Source: Taklimakanibacter sp049323275 (GTDB lineage: Bacteria > Pseudomonadota > Alphaproteobacteria > Rhizobiales > Aestuariivirgaceae). From it: DNA of 64,000 nt. Below the pieces are notes generated by a model. That model saw only the letters and a list, made by a program, of their open reading frames with translations. It had not been told where the DNA came from and did no database searches. Positions 24,627 through 32,802 of this stretch are shown here, in pieces. The position numbers were made by a program, and so were the translations under genes. The stretch lies in assembly GCA_049323275.1 (NCBI GenBank), contig JBMOOM010000062.1, positions 12,308-76,307 of the forward strand. Reading direction: 5' to 3'. How positions within the stretch are numbered: position 1 is the stretch's first letter; every line of letters starts with the position of its first letter.

Positions 24627-25724
24627 TTACAGCGCCTTCTTGCGCTGCTGCGCCATCATGAAATTGTCGTAGGTCGCTTCCGACACCTGCTGCCAGAGGA
24701 ACCCGTCGGCGCGGTAGGCCATCACCGCGTCATGGATCTTCTTGAAGGCGGCGTTGGTGGCGTTCATCTCGGCATAGGTTTCCTTGGCCGCGTTGAAGCA
24801 GGCTTCCAGGATCTCGGCCGAGAAGGGGCGCAGCTTGGCGCCGTCGGCGACCAGCTTCTTGAGCGCCCCCGGATTGAGATGGTCGTAGCGCGCCTGCATG
24901 TCGGTATTGGCAAGCGCCGCGGCGCCGGTGATGATCGCCTGATAGTTTTTCGGGAGGCCTTCCCACTTCGCCTTGTTGATGAAAAAATGCAGCATCGGGC
25001 CGCCTTCCCACCAGCCCGGATAATAATAGAACGGCGCCACCTTGTTGAAGCCGAGCTTCTGGTCGTCATAGGGCCCGACCCATTCGGCCGCGTCGATCGT
25101 GCCTTTTTCGAGAGCGGGATAGATGTCGCCGCCGGCGATCTGCTGCGGCACCACGCCGAGCTTGGCGATCACCTTGCCGCCGAAGCCGCCGATGCGCATC
25201 TTGACGCCCTTGAGATCGGCGACCGTCTTGATCTCCTTCCTGAACCAGCCGCCCATCTGGGCGCCGGTATTGCCGCCCGGCAGCGCATGGATGTTGTAGG
25301 CGGCATAGAACTCGTTCATCAGGCCGATGCCGCCGCCTTCATACATCCAGGCATTCTGCTGGCGCGAATTGAGGCCGAAGGGCACTGCGGTGGCGAAGGC
25401 GAAGGTCGGGTCCTTGCCCCAGTAATAATAGGACGCGGTATGCGCCATTTCGAGCGTGCCGTCGGTCACCTTGTCGGCGGCCTGGAGGCCCGGCACGATC
25501 TCGCCCGCCGGAAACACCTGGATCTGGAACCTGTTGTCGGTCGCTTCGGCGACATTCTTGGCGAAGACCTCGGCCGCCCCGAAGATGGTGTCGAGGCTCT
25601 TGGGGAAGCTCGAGGTCAGGCGCCATTTGAGCTCCGGCGTCGATTGGGCGATGGCCGGGGTGGCAAGCGCGGCGGTTGCGGCGGCCGCGGTCCCGGCCGA
25701 CGCGAAAAATTTACGGCGATCCAT
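24627..25724 (-). CDS. TRAP transporter periplasmic binding protein (DctP family), copy 1
   Basis: The 365-residue protein begins MDRRKFFASAGTAAAATAAL, a Tat-type signal (RRKFF), cleaved near AIAQS. The mature part has the DctP signatures FPAGEIVPGLQAADKVTDG and GGWFRKEIKTVADLKGVKMR, including the arginine that binds the solute carboxylate. GGGAGGACT precedes the ATG at 25724. It is closely similar to the protein encoded next to it (25936-27033). It probably delivers solute to the DctQM permeases at 20947-23442. Confidence 0.9.
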   Translation of the reverse strand: MDRRKFFASAGTAAAATAALATPAIAQSTPELKWRLTSSFPKSLDTIFGAAEVFAKNVAEATDNRFQIQVFPAGEIVPGLQAADKVTDGTLEMAHTASYYYWGKDPTFAFATAVPFGLNSRQQNAWMYEGGGIGLMNEFYAAYNIHALPGGNTGAQMGGWFRKEIKTVADLKGVKMRIGGFGGKVIAKLGVVPQQIAGGDIYPALEKGTIDAAEWVGPYDDQKLGFNKVAPFYYYPGWWEGGPMLHFFINKAKWEGLPKNYQAIITGAAALANTDMQARYDHLNPGALKKLVADGAKLRPFSAEILEACFNAAKETYAEMNATNAAFKKIHDAVMAYRADGFLWQQVSEATYDNFMMAQQRKKAL

Positions 25725-25881
25725 TCCGGTAGTCCTCCCTTGGGCGCATCGACTTTTCGGATCGGCTGATGCGCGATGAATGCGTTTCCTCACAAAGCGG
25801 CGCGCTCTTGTGCCGGCGCGTCCGTCATCGCTTTTATAAAACAGCCCATTGCATATTCAATGGGACTTTGCCTCCATAAGG

Positions 25882-25911
25882 AAAAGCCCCGGAGGCGGGA
25901 CCTCCGGGGCT
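25882..25911 (-). terminator. Intrinsic terminator after TRAP binding protein copy 2
   Basis: On the minus strand AGCCCCGGAGG and CCTCCGGGGCT form an 11-bp perfect stem with a five-base loop, followed by TTTTCC. It lies 25 bases after the stop at 25936, so the two binding-protein genes are likely separate transcripts. Confidence 0.8.
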
Positions 25912-25935
25912 GATCAGGAAAATTTGCCGAAATTC

Positions 25936-27033
25936 TTACAGCTGCTTCTTGCGCTGCTGGTTCATCATGAAGGTGTCGAAGGTGTTTTCCGACACCTGCT
26001 GCCACAGATAGGCGTCGTTGCGCTGCGCCTTCATCGCGTCATAGAGCTTCTTGAAGGCGGCGTTCTTGGCCGAGATCTCGTCATAGGTCTCGTTCGCGGC
26101 CTTGAAGCAGGCTTCCATCACTTCTTGCGGATAGGGCCGCAATTTGGCGCCGTCGGCGACGAGCTTCTTGATCGCCGCCGGATTGACCTGGTCGTATTTG
26201 GCCTGCGCATCGACATTGGCCGCCATGGCCGCGGCGGTGATGACCGCCTGGTAGGTCTTCGGCAGCTCGTCCCATTTGCCCTTGTTGATGAAGAAGTGCA
26301 GGGCCGCACCGCCTTCCCACCAGCCCGGATAATAATAGAACGGCGCCACCTTGTTGAAGCCGAGCTTCTGGTCGTCATAGGGGCCGACCCATTCGGCGGC
26401 GTCGATCGTGCCTTTTTCGAGCGAGGGATAGATGTCGCCGCCGGCGATCTGCTGCGGCACCACGCCGAGCTTCTGCATCACGGCGCCGGCGAAACCGGCG
26501 ATGCGCATCTTGACGCCCTTGAGGTCCTCGACGGTCTTGATCTCCTTGCGGAACCAGCCGCCCATCTGCGCGCCGGTATTGCCGCCCGGCATGCCGATGA
26601 AATTGTACGGCGCATAGAATTCGTTCAGCAGCTCATTGCCGCCGCCGTGATAGAACCAGGCATTCTGCTGGCGCGAATTGAGGCCGAAGGGCACCGCGGT
26701 GCCGAAGGCGAAAGTCGGGTCCTTGCCCCAGTAATAATAGGAACAGGTATGGGCCATCTCGACGGTGCCGTCGGACACCTTGTCGGCGGCCTGCAGGCCC
26801 GGCACGATTTCGCCCGCCGGGAAGCACTGGATCTGGAACTTGTTGTCGGTCGCCTCGGCGACGAATTTGGCGAACACCTCGGCGGCGCCATAGATCGTAT
26901 CGAGGCTCTTGGGGAAGCTCGAGGTGAGCCGCCATTTGATCTCAGGTGCTGACTGCGCGATGGCGGGCGCGGCGAGGGTCGTCGCGGCGGCGGCAAGGGT
27001 TCCGGAACGGGTGATGAAACGACGGCGATCCAT
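25936..27033 (-). CDS. TRAP transporter periplasmic binding protein (DctP family), copy 2
   Basis: This 365-residue paralogue has the same length and order as copy 1: Tat signal MDRRRFITRSG, then FPAGEIVPGLQAADKVSDG and GGWFRKEIKTVEDLKGVKMR. Most mature-protein residues are identical, so a tandem duplication is clear. Differences cluster in the cavity-lining stretches after GGG (NELLNEFYAPYNFIGMPGGN versus the copy 1 equivalent), which may mean a different ligand. AGAGGAAGCCTC precedes the ATG at 27033. It ends at a strong terminator. Confidence 0.9.
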   Translation of the reverse strand: MDRRRFITRSGTLAAAATTLAAPAIAQSAPEIKWRLTSSFPKSLDTIYGAAEVFAKFVAEATDNKFQIQCFPAGEIVPGLQAADKVSDGTVEMAHTCSYYYWGKDPTFAFGTAVPFGLNSRQQNAWFYHGGGNELLNEFYAPYNFIGMPGGNTGAQMGGWFRKEIKTVEDLKGVKMRIAGFAGAVMQKLGVVPQQIAGGDIYPSLEKGTIDAAEWVGPYDDQKLGFNKVAPFYYYPGWWEGGAALHFFINKGKWDELPKTYQAVITAAAMAANVDAQAKYDQVNPAAIKKLVADGAKLRPYPQEVMEACFKAANETYDEISAKNAAFKKLYDAMKAQRNDAYLWQQVSENTFDTFMMNQQRKKQL

Positions 27034-27221
27034 GAGGCTTCCTCTCGTTTGGCCCCGGGAGAGGGCCAGATGACGATGATTGCGGGCGAGGCCCGGAAGA
27101 GCCCTTATAGAGGGCGCCTCGGCGTCCGACCAATAAGCCAAAAGACGCAAAGCGCGGGTGCAATGGAACCCGGCCTCTGGCAATATGGGCGGCCTTCTCT
27201 GGTATGCCCGGAGCAGGGCTG

Positions 27222-27256
27222 AAAAAGGCGATCCGCCGGTGGCAGCCGGCGGATCG
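27222..27256 (-). terminator. Intrinsic terminator after the MarR/exported-protein pair
   Basis: On the minus strand CGATCCGCCGG and CCGGCGGATCG form an 11-bp perfect stem with a six-base loop followed by CCTTTTTC. It starts nine bases after the stop at 27266. Confidence 0.8.
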
Positions 27257-27265
27257 TCGTCACCA

Positions 27266-27988
27266 CTATTTCTTGAGCGTGATGGTGCCGGGGAAACTCA
27301 GATCTCCGGAAGCGACCTTGTGCACGCCGGTCACGCACAGAAGCGGCGCCTTGCCTTCACTATTGACCTGCAATTCGGCGGTGACCGCGTCGAACCTGGC
27401 GTTCTCGGCGCCTTTCAGCGGCACCGTGATCCTGACGGTGGAGCCCTTGAGCAAGGCCGACATGCCGGGACTGTCGAGCGCGATCGGCAGGCCGGGCGCG
27501 GTCACCGGCAGCACGTCCTGGCCGGGCGACACGTCCTTCACCTTGAGCCCGGCGCCGCAGGCCTTGTCCTCGCCCAGCACCACCCAATGCGAATGCCAGC
27601 CCGCGCCGTCATTGGCGGGATCGCCGTCATTGTTCTCGTCGAAGAGCGGCGTGTCGTCGAAATCGGGATGGGCGGTGATGGCGAGCGCCAGGAGGCCCGT
27701 GCCCTTGCCGAAGCCAACCGCATCGGGATCGAGCTTGGTCGGCCAAACATAGGCTTCGACCTTGGCGCCCGGGAGCTTGCCGGCGGCTTTCGGTTTGACG
27801 CTGCCGGCCTCGCCCGTCACTTCCATGGCGAATTCGGCGAGCCGGCCGTCGGTCGTGGCGGACGCTTTCGCGATGTCGAAAGCGGGGTCGACCTTGCCGT
27901 CCGATTTCGCGGTGATGTCATGCGCCGCCGCGGCGGCCGTCATGAAGGTGAGCAAAGCGGCGCTCAAAGTGAGGCTTGAGCTTTTCAT
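27266..27988 (-). CDS. Exported protein of unknown function, 240 residues
   Basis: A signal peptide (MKSSSLTLSAALLTFMTAAAAAH) precedes an acidic, beta-rich domain. DENNDGDPANDGAGWHSHWVV looks like a Ca-binding or His-rich metal-binding loop. Two cysteines (in KACGAG and LLCVTG) may form a disulfide. I do not know the family. Its start overlaps the end of the MarR gene by four bases, so the two are translated from one message and the MarR protein probably controls it. Confidence 0.7.
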   Translation of the reverse strand: MKSSSLTLSAALLTFMTAAAAAHDITAKSDGKVDPAFDIAKASATTDGRLAEFAMEVTGEAGSVKPKAAGKLPGAKVEAYVWPTKLDPDAVGFGKGTGLLALAITAHPDFDDTPLFDENNDGDPANDGAGWHSHWVVLGEDKACGAGLKVKDVSPGQDVLPVTAPGLPIALDSPGMSALLKGSTVRITVPLKGAENARFDAVTAELQVNSEGKAPLLCVTGVHKVASGDLSFPGTITLKK

Positions 27989-28671
27989 TCGATCTTCTCC
28001 TGTTGAGGTGGATGCCCGGAGCCCGGCGCCGCCGCGATGAAGTTCCGCCAGGTGGCAGCCAGGCGGTCGGGAGGCGCCGCATCATGTTCGCCGCAATCGA
28101 TCCGCAGATCCTGGGAGCTGAAGGCGGCGCGCACGAAGTCGCAGAAATGCGGAGTGTCGGTTCCGGGCGACACCTGCGGACGGAAATGCCGGCAGGTGAC
28201 GCACATGCGCTGCATCGGCATCTGGCCGTCGTCGAGCAGCGTCCGGATCATCTTGATGAGCAGCTGGAGAAGGTCGGCTTGTTCCTCGGAACTCAGGCCG
28301 GAAAGCGCCTTGCCGGTCAGCGCCAGGTCGCCGCGCAGGCTGGCGAGCGTCTCGCGCCCCTGCTCGGTCAGCCGGTTGCGCACCGCGCGGCGGTCCTGCG
28401 TGTCGCTCTGGCGCGCCACCAGGCCCTTGCGCGCCAGCGCGGTGAGCGAATCGGTGACGGTCGGCTGGCTGAGGCCCAATTCGCGGGCGATGTCCTGGAC
28501 CCGGAGATCCTCGAGGCCCGGCCGGCTCAGGAGATGGAGCAGCATGAGCTGCGTCGGATTGAGTCCCTGGGCGCTGGCGGTGCGCCATTGCTCGACCCGG
28601 TTGAGGCTCGCGAGCCGCTCGAGCCCTTCCTGAAGCCGGTCGGGCAAGGGTGTCCGTGGGAAAGTGGTCAT
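27985..28671 (-). CDS. MarR-family regulator with Cys/His-rich C-terminal extension
   Basis: The 228-residue protein has a MarR winged helix at about 35-105 (QDIARELGLSQPTVTDSLTALA, then DRRAVRNRLTEQG). It continues about 75 residues beyond a standard MarR protein. The extension holds Cys157, Cys160, His162, His175, Cys177, Cys193 and His196 in a CxxCxH ... HxC ... CxxH layout, suggesting a metal or redox sensor. A promoter with an embedded palindrome lies just upstream. It overlaps the exported-protein gene by four bases. Confidence 0.85.
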   Translation of the reverse strand: MTTFPRTPLPDRLQEGLERLASLNRVEQWRTASAQGLNPTQLMLLHLLSRPGLEDLRVQDIARELGLSQPTVTDSLTALARKGLVARQSDTQDRRAVRNRLTEQGRETLASLRGDLALTGKALSGLSSEEQADLLQLLIKMIRTLLDDGQMPMQRMCVTCRHFRPQVSPGTDTPHFCDFVRAAFSSQDLRIDCGEHDAAPPDRLAATWRNFIAAAPGSGHPPQQEKIE

Positions 28672-28677
28672 GGATTC

Positions 28678-28705
28678 ATAGTAAATAGGAGTCCTATATT
28701 GTCAA
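28678..28705 (-). promoter_or_regulatory. Promoter and operator of the MarR operon, apparently leaderless
   Basis: On the minus strand TTGACA (28705-28700) and TACTAT (28683-28678) are 16 bases apart, a near-consensus housekeeping promoter. A perfect palindrome ATAGGA-G-TCCTAT (28685-28697) fills the spacer, as expected for an autoregulating MarR operator. The predicted transcript start falls at or within a base or two of the ATG at 28671. Confidence 0.65.
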
Positions 28706-28715
28706 GCGAGAAGCC

Positions 28716-28740
28716 GGAACCTTTCTCTGGGGACCGCGTT
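28716..28740 (+). promoter_or_regulatory. Consensus EcfG general-stress promoter
   Basis: GGAAC (28716-28720), then 16 bases, then CGTT (28737-28740) matches the alphaproteobacterial EcfG consensus exactly. It points to the small gene at 28879 with a leader of about 130 bases. The leader contains a 10-bp GC-rich stem (28785-28794 with 28816-28825). Confidence 0.7.
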
Positions 28741-28878
28741 GTTGGCATGCGCTTCGCCAAGCTCATCGAGCTGAGGCTGAAGCCCGGCCCGCCCCTGAAG
28801 CTCCGTGGTTTTCCCGGGCGGGCCGACGGCAAAAAATTCTGAAGCTCTGGACGAACGATTATCCAGCAGGAGGAGTCT

Positions 28879-29100
28879 ATGACTCTGTCGGCTCACAAGG
28901 TTTTGTTTTCACTGATCACTTTCGCCGCCCTTCTGGGCTTCGGCTGGATTCTGATCGTTTATGTGCTGTCCTTCCGCGCCGCCCAATGGGCCGTCGACCG
29001 CATCGAGGACGGCATGACGCCGCGCCGACCGGCTTTGCGCCCGGCGCGCCAGCGCGCCTATCGGCCGGCCCCTTATTATCGCAATTCCTATATGCGCTAA
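28879..29100 (+). CDS. Small single-helix membrane protein, probable stress gene
   Basis: A 73-residue protein with one hydrophobic helix at about 8-32 (VLFSLITFAALLGFGWILIVYVL) and a basic, Arg/Pro/Tyr-rich tail. AGGAGGAG lies five bases before the ATG. An exact EcfG-type promoter at 28716-28740 reads into it. No family is recognised. The basic tail is on the C-terminal side of the helix. Confidence 0.7.
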   Translation: MTLSAHKVLFSLITFAALLGFGWILIVYVLSFRAAQWAVDRIEDGMTPRRPALRPARQRAYRPAPYYRNSYMR

Positions 29101-29102
29101 GC

Positions 29103-29597
29103 CTAAGGGCTGGCATTCTTCTGTAGCAATAGTCCCACAATGAACAGCACCGTCGCCGCCAGCGGCGCGGCGGCGCGCACATGGTTCCAGAAGGTCCATT
29201 CGCCGAGATAGCGCGTCCATAGCGCCGCGCCCTCGGGGCTCGCCGGCGGGACGGCGGCGAGAGCGTCGTTGAGCGGCACGTTGAAGATCATCGTCACCAG
29301 GAAGGATCCCGCCACATAAAGCAGGGCGGCGATGAGGATCGTGGCGCTGCCGGGCGTGCTCCAATTGAGCACAGCGAGGAGGGCGGCGGCGATGCACAGA
29401 AGCGGCGTGCCCATGAACACCGCCATGAACCACGGATTGATCACCGTCACATTGATCGCATTCATCGCGGCGATGCCCTCGGGCGGCGGCAGGCGGGCGA
29501 GGGCGGCCATCACGAAGGTCGAAAAGGCATAGAAGATCCCGGCGGTGAGGCCGGCGCCGAGGGCGCACAGAACGGTGACGACGGTGAACAGGCTCAT
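29103..29597 (-). CDS. DUF1772 membrane protein (anthrone-oxygenase-like family)
   Basis: The 164-residue protein has four hydrophobic helices and the conserved order GIFYAFSTFVMAAL, MNAINVTVINPWFM and TWNHVR-like WTFWNHVRAAA typical of DUF1772. Some fungal relatives act in anthrone oxidation. Bacterial members have no assigned role. It is followed 55 bases upstream on the same strand by a TetR regulator, which may control it. Confidence 0.8.
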   Translation of the reverse strand: MSLFTVVTVLCALGAGLTAGIFYAFSTFVMAALARLPPPEGIAAMNAINVTVINPWFMAVFMGTPLLCIAAALLAVLNWSTPGSATILIAALLYVAGSFLVTMIFNVPLNDALAAVPPASPEGAALWTRYLGEWTFWNHVRAAAPLAATVLFIVGLLLQKNASP

Positions 29598-29651
29598 GGC
29601 GGAACTCCGTTCTCAGCTTGAATATCGCCTAATCGCCGTGACAGGGCGATG

Positions 29652-30251
29652 TCAGGACTTCTCGATCATTCTCTTGAGGCCGCGATAGATCGTCTCGAGG
29701 CGCTCGAAGCCGCCTTCGGTCAGGGTGATCGGCGCCGCATTGTCGGCGATGGCGGCGAGGATCAGGGCGGCGTCGCCGGGCTGCGCATTGGGCGCCAGCT
29801 CGCCGCGCTCCGCCGCGGTCGACAGCGCCGAGGCGAAGATCGCCAAGAGCTCGCTGCCGAAATGATCGAGCATCTGCCGGCCCTTGGCGCTCAGGAGATC
29901 GGCATCCTGGCGCAGGCGCGAGATCAGGCTCCAGGGCTGGCCGCTTTCGCCCGCCGCGTTGAAATGCTGGAAGCGCTTGCGGCTCACCCCGATCATCGCC
30001 TCGATCTTGTCGCCGAGGCTCGAATTCTCCCTCGCCCAGACTTCCCTGAGCGCCGCCAGGGTCACCCGCACATAATCGTCCAGCACCTCCTCGACCAGCG
30101 CCTGCTTGCCCCCGAAATGATAATGGATATTGGCGCGGGTGATGCCGAGCTCCTCGGCGATGTCGCCGAAACTGGCGCCGCGATAGCCGTTGCGGACGAG
30201 GAGCTCGAGGGCGATATCCTTGATGGCCTGGCGGGTGTCGGTTTCGCTCAT
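29652..30251 (-). CDS. TetR-family regulator facing the triple-RidA operon
   Basis: The 199-residue protein has the TetR helix-turn-helix at about 25-50 (GYRGASFGDIAEELGITRANIHYHFGGKQAL), followed by a helical ligand domain. It is divergent from the operon starting at 30407. A perfect 18-bp palindrome over that operon's promoter (30366-30383) is the likely operator. The ligand is unknown, and an amino acid or RidA substrate is a reasonable guess. Confidence 0.88.
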   Translation of the reverse strand: MSETDTRQAIKDIALELLVRNGYRGASFGDIAEELGITRANIHYHFGGKQALVEEVLDDYVRVTLAALREVWARENSSLGDKIEAMIGVSRKRFQHFNAAGESGQPWSLISRLRQDADLLSAKGRQMLDHFGSELLAIFASALSTAAERGELAPNAQPGDAALILAAIADNAAPITLTEGGFERLETIYRGLKRMIEKS

Positions 30252-30265
30252 GGCTACTTCTTAGA

Positions 30266-30308
30266 GCATGATCCGGAAAAGGGGATACCGGTTTCCGTTC
30301 GATCGCAC
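30266..30308. repeat. Second copy of the GCATGATC palindromic repeat
   Basis: GCATGATCCGGAAAAGGGG and the partner ACCGGTTTCCGTTCGATCGCAC preserve the element at 3788-3832 with the distal arm partly decayed. It lies between the TetR gene and its putative operator. Confidence 0.7.
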
Positions 30309-30353
30309 GCTAAAATGGAGCGATTTCGGTGATTTGGCGAGAGGACAGGAAAT

Positions 30354-30383
30354 TTGACAAATTACTTACTTACATGTAAGTAA
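30354..30383 (+). promoter_or_regulatory. Promoter overlapped by an 18-bp TetR operator palindrome
   Basis: TTGACA at 30354-30359 is 17 bases from TAAGTA at 30377-30382. The palindrome TTACTTACATGTAAGTAA (30366-30383) is perfect and covers the spacer and -10 element, so a bound repressor would exclude RNA polymerase. Confidence 0.7.
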
Positions 30384-30406
30384 ATGAACCAAAGGGGAGG
30401 TCGCCA

Positions 30407-31603
30407 GTGTATCTCGAGTTCTTTCCCGCCAGGGACGGCGGCACGCCCGAGGTCGTGCGGGCCGGCAATCTGGTCTTCGTCGGCGGGCTCTATGCCGGAC
30501 GCGGCACGCCGGATGTCAGAACGGAGGCCCGCACGATCTTCGCGCGGCTCGAGGCCGCTCTGGCGTCGGCCGGCGCGACGCTCGCCGATGTCGTGAAGCA
30601 CAATGTCTATTTCTCCTGTCCGCCCGGCGACGCCACGGTCGGGCCTTTCCTCGCCGCGCTCGACGAGGTCCGCCACGCTTGTTTCAGTTATCCGGGCCCG
30701 ACCTCGACCGAGATCAATTGCGGCCTCGAGCGCGCCGACGCCCGTCTCATGGTCGATGCCTGGGCCGTCATCGGCGGCGCCCGCGAATTGCTTGACCCGC
30801 CGGGCCATTGGCGCCGCGCCGAGGCCTCGCCTTTCGTCCAGGGTTGGAAAGTCGGCGATATGCTGTTCATCGGCGGCCAGCGGTCGCTCGACCGCGACGG
30901 CAAGCTCCTGGGCCTTGATGATATCGAGATCCAGACCGATGAAGCCTTCCGCAATCTCGACACGATGCTCAAGGCCGGCGGCGGCGACCGCAGCAATCTG
31001 ATGCGCCAGAACACCTATTTCCGCTTCTTCGGTGAGGGCCGCGCCGTCACCGACTATTGGGAGAAGATGACGGCGGTGCGCCGCCGCTACATGTCGATCC
31101 CGTCGGCGGCGGGCGCCGGCTTGCGCATCAGAAGTCTGGGCCTTGCCGACGAGCTCATCCAGGTCGAGGGTATCGGCGTCCTGGGGGACGTGAAGCAGCG
31201 CCTGCAGCCCGCCGATCACTGGGACTGGAGCATTCCCGGCAATCAGTTCACGCAAGGCTGGAAGATCGGCCGGCTCGCTTTCATCGGCGGCCAGATCTCG
31301 GCCGACGCCAAGGCGCGCGCCGTCGGCCACGACATGGAGACGCAGACGCGCAATGTCTTCACCTTCATCCGCCGCACGCTGGCCGAGGCGGGGCTCGATG
31401 AGAGCCATGTCGCGAAACTCTATATCTATTATCACGCCGAAGGCGGCTGGGCCGATATCGCGGCCGAGCGCGAGACGATCGCGCGCGTGCAGCGCGAATT
31501 CTATCCCGAGCCCGGTCCGGTGGTGACGGCGGTCCGGGTCGCGGGTTTCGCCTTCGAGAATCTCCTGATCGAGATCGAGGCCCTGGCGGTGGCGCGCGAC
31601 TGA
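30407..31603 (+). CDS. Triple RidA-domain protein (YjgF/YER057c/UK114 family)
   Basis: The 398-residue protein is made of three successive RidA-like units (about 1-125, 130-262 and 265-398). Each has the hydrophobic FIGG-type strand (VFVGGLYAG, LFIGGQRSL, AFIGGQISA) and a later VxxxxxY segment. RidA proteins hydrolyse reactive enamine/imine intermediates or act in amine catabolism as trimers, so one chain could mimic a trimer. AGGGGAGG precedes the GTG start. It is the first gene of an operon with an M24 protein and an ABC transporter. Confidence 0.82.
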   Translation: MYLEFFPARDGGTPEVVRAGNLVFVGGLYAGRGTPDVRTEARTIFARLEAALASAGATLADVVKHNVYFSCPPGDATVGPFLAALDEVRHACFSYPGPTSTEINCGLERADARLMVDAWAVIGGARELLDPPGHWRRAEASPFVQGWKVGDMLFIGGQRSLDRDGKLLGLDDIEIQTDEAFRNLDTMLKAGGGDRSNLMRQNTYFRFFGEGRAVTDYWEKMTAVRRRYMSIPSAAGAGLRIRSLGLADELIQVEGIGVLGDVKQRLQPADHWDWSIPGNQFTQGWKIGRLAFIGGQISADAKARAVGHDMETQTRNVFTFIRRTLAEAGLDESHVAKLYIYYHAEGGWADIAAERETIARVQREFYPEPGPVVTAVRVAGFAFENLLIEIEALAVARD

Positions 31604-32757
31604 TGGCGAAAGAGGATTTCACCCGCGCCGAATTCGCCGCCCGTCTCGCAACGGTCCGCGGCGTGATGGCCGCGCGCGGCCTCGACTGGCTCATCGCCAT
31701 TCATCCCGCCTCCATCCACTGGCTCACCGGAAGCGACGCCAAGAGCTACCAGGAATTCCAGTGCCTGCTGATCGGCGCCGAAAGCCAGCCGCTGATCGTG
31801 CTGACCCGCCAGGGCGAGGTGAACGAGTTCGAAGCCTGCTCGATCGCCGATGAGGTGGTGGGCTTCGGCGGCGGCGAAACCGAGGATCCCATCGCCGCTT
31901 TCGCCGGGCTGGCGCGCAAGCACAAGCTGATCGGCGAGCGCATCGGCCTCGAAGTGCCGGCCTTCTATCTCCATCCCTATCACTATCTCGCGCTGCGCGA
32001 TCTCCTGGGGCCTGATCGCGTCATCGATGCGAGCGATCTCATCGCCGATCTCAAGCTCGTCAAGTCGCCGGCCGAGATCGCCTATATCCGCGCCGCCGCG
32101 CGCCTCTGCGACAAAGGGCTCGAGCGTTTCATCGCCGATCTGGCGCCTGGAAAATCCGAGCTGGCGCTCGCCGGCGCCGTCTATGAAACGCTGATGGCCG
32201 CCGACAGCGGCATCGCCGCGAGCCCGATCAATCTCGTCTCCGGCCCGCGCTCGGCCTTCAGCCATGGCGCGCCGAGCGAGCGCCGTCTGGCCGCGGGTGA
32301 TTTCGGCAATATCGAATTCGGCGCCACCTGGAAACGCTACACCGCCACCATCGGCCGGCAATTCGCGCTCGGGCGGCCGGGCCCGCGCATGCGCGAGCTT
32401 TATGACACGGTGCGCCGCGCGTCCGATGCGATGATCGCCGGGATCCGCGCCGGCGTGCCGGCCACCGTTCCGCACGAGGCCGCGAAACGCATCATCGGCG
32501 AGGCCGGGCTCGAACCTTACCGTGTGCATCTTTCCGGCTACAGCCTGGGTCCCGGTTTTCCGCCGAGCTGGGCCGAGAGTCTCGCCCTCATCGGCAAAAG
32601 CCCGCATCGTCTCGAAGCCGGCATGGTGGTCACCGTCGAGCCGCCGGTCTTCATCGGAGAGGAGGGACTGGGGGCGCGCATCATCGACAATGTCCTGGTG
32701 ACGGAAACCGGAGCCGAGCTCCTGAGCGGTGTGTCGCGTGATCTCATCATCGTGTAG
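31603..32757 (+). CDS. M24-family (creatinase/Xaa-Pro peptidase fold) hydrolase lacking usual metal ligands
   Basis: The 384-residue protein has an N-terminal creatinase-like domain and a C-terminal pita-bread domain. Where metal-dependent M24 peptidases have two aspartates (DxGxxYxxYxSDxTR), this protein reads IEFGATWKRYTATIGRQF, so both appear changed. The HLSGYSLGPGFPPSWAES segment resembles creatinase and ectoine-hydrolase members. A metal-independent C-N hydrolase acting on an imported amino-acid derivative is the best guess. Its ATG overlaps the stop of the RidA gene. Confidence 0.8.
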   Translation: MAKEDFTRAEFAARLATVRGVMAARGLDWLIAIHPASIHWLTGSDAKSYQEFQCLLIGAESQPLIVLTRQGEVNEFEACSIADEVVGFGGGETEDPIAAFAGLARKHKLIGERIGLEVPAFYLHPYHYLALRDLLGPDRVIDASDLIADLKLVKSPAEIAYIRAAARLCDKGLERFIADLAPGKSELALAGAVYETLMAADSGIAASPINLVSGPRSAFSHGAPSERRLAAGDFGNIEFGATWKRYTATIGRQFALGRPGPRMRELYDTVRRASDAMIAGIRAGVPATVPHEAAKRIIGEAGLEPYRVHLSGYSLGPGFPPSWAESLALIGKSPHRLEAGMVVTVEPPVFIGEEGLGARIIDNVLVTETGAELLSGVSRDLIIV

Positions 32758-32802
32758 AACCCTCCTTTACTCTGCCGCGCCGCAGAAAGGGGCTCTGCGC
32801 CG

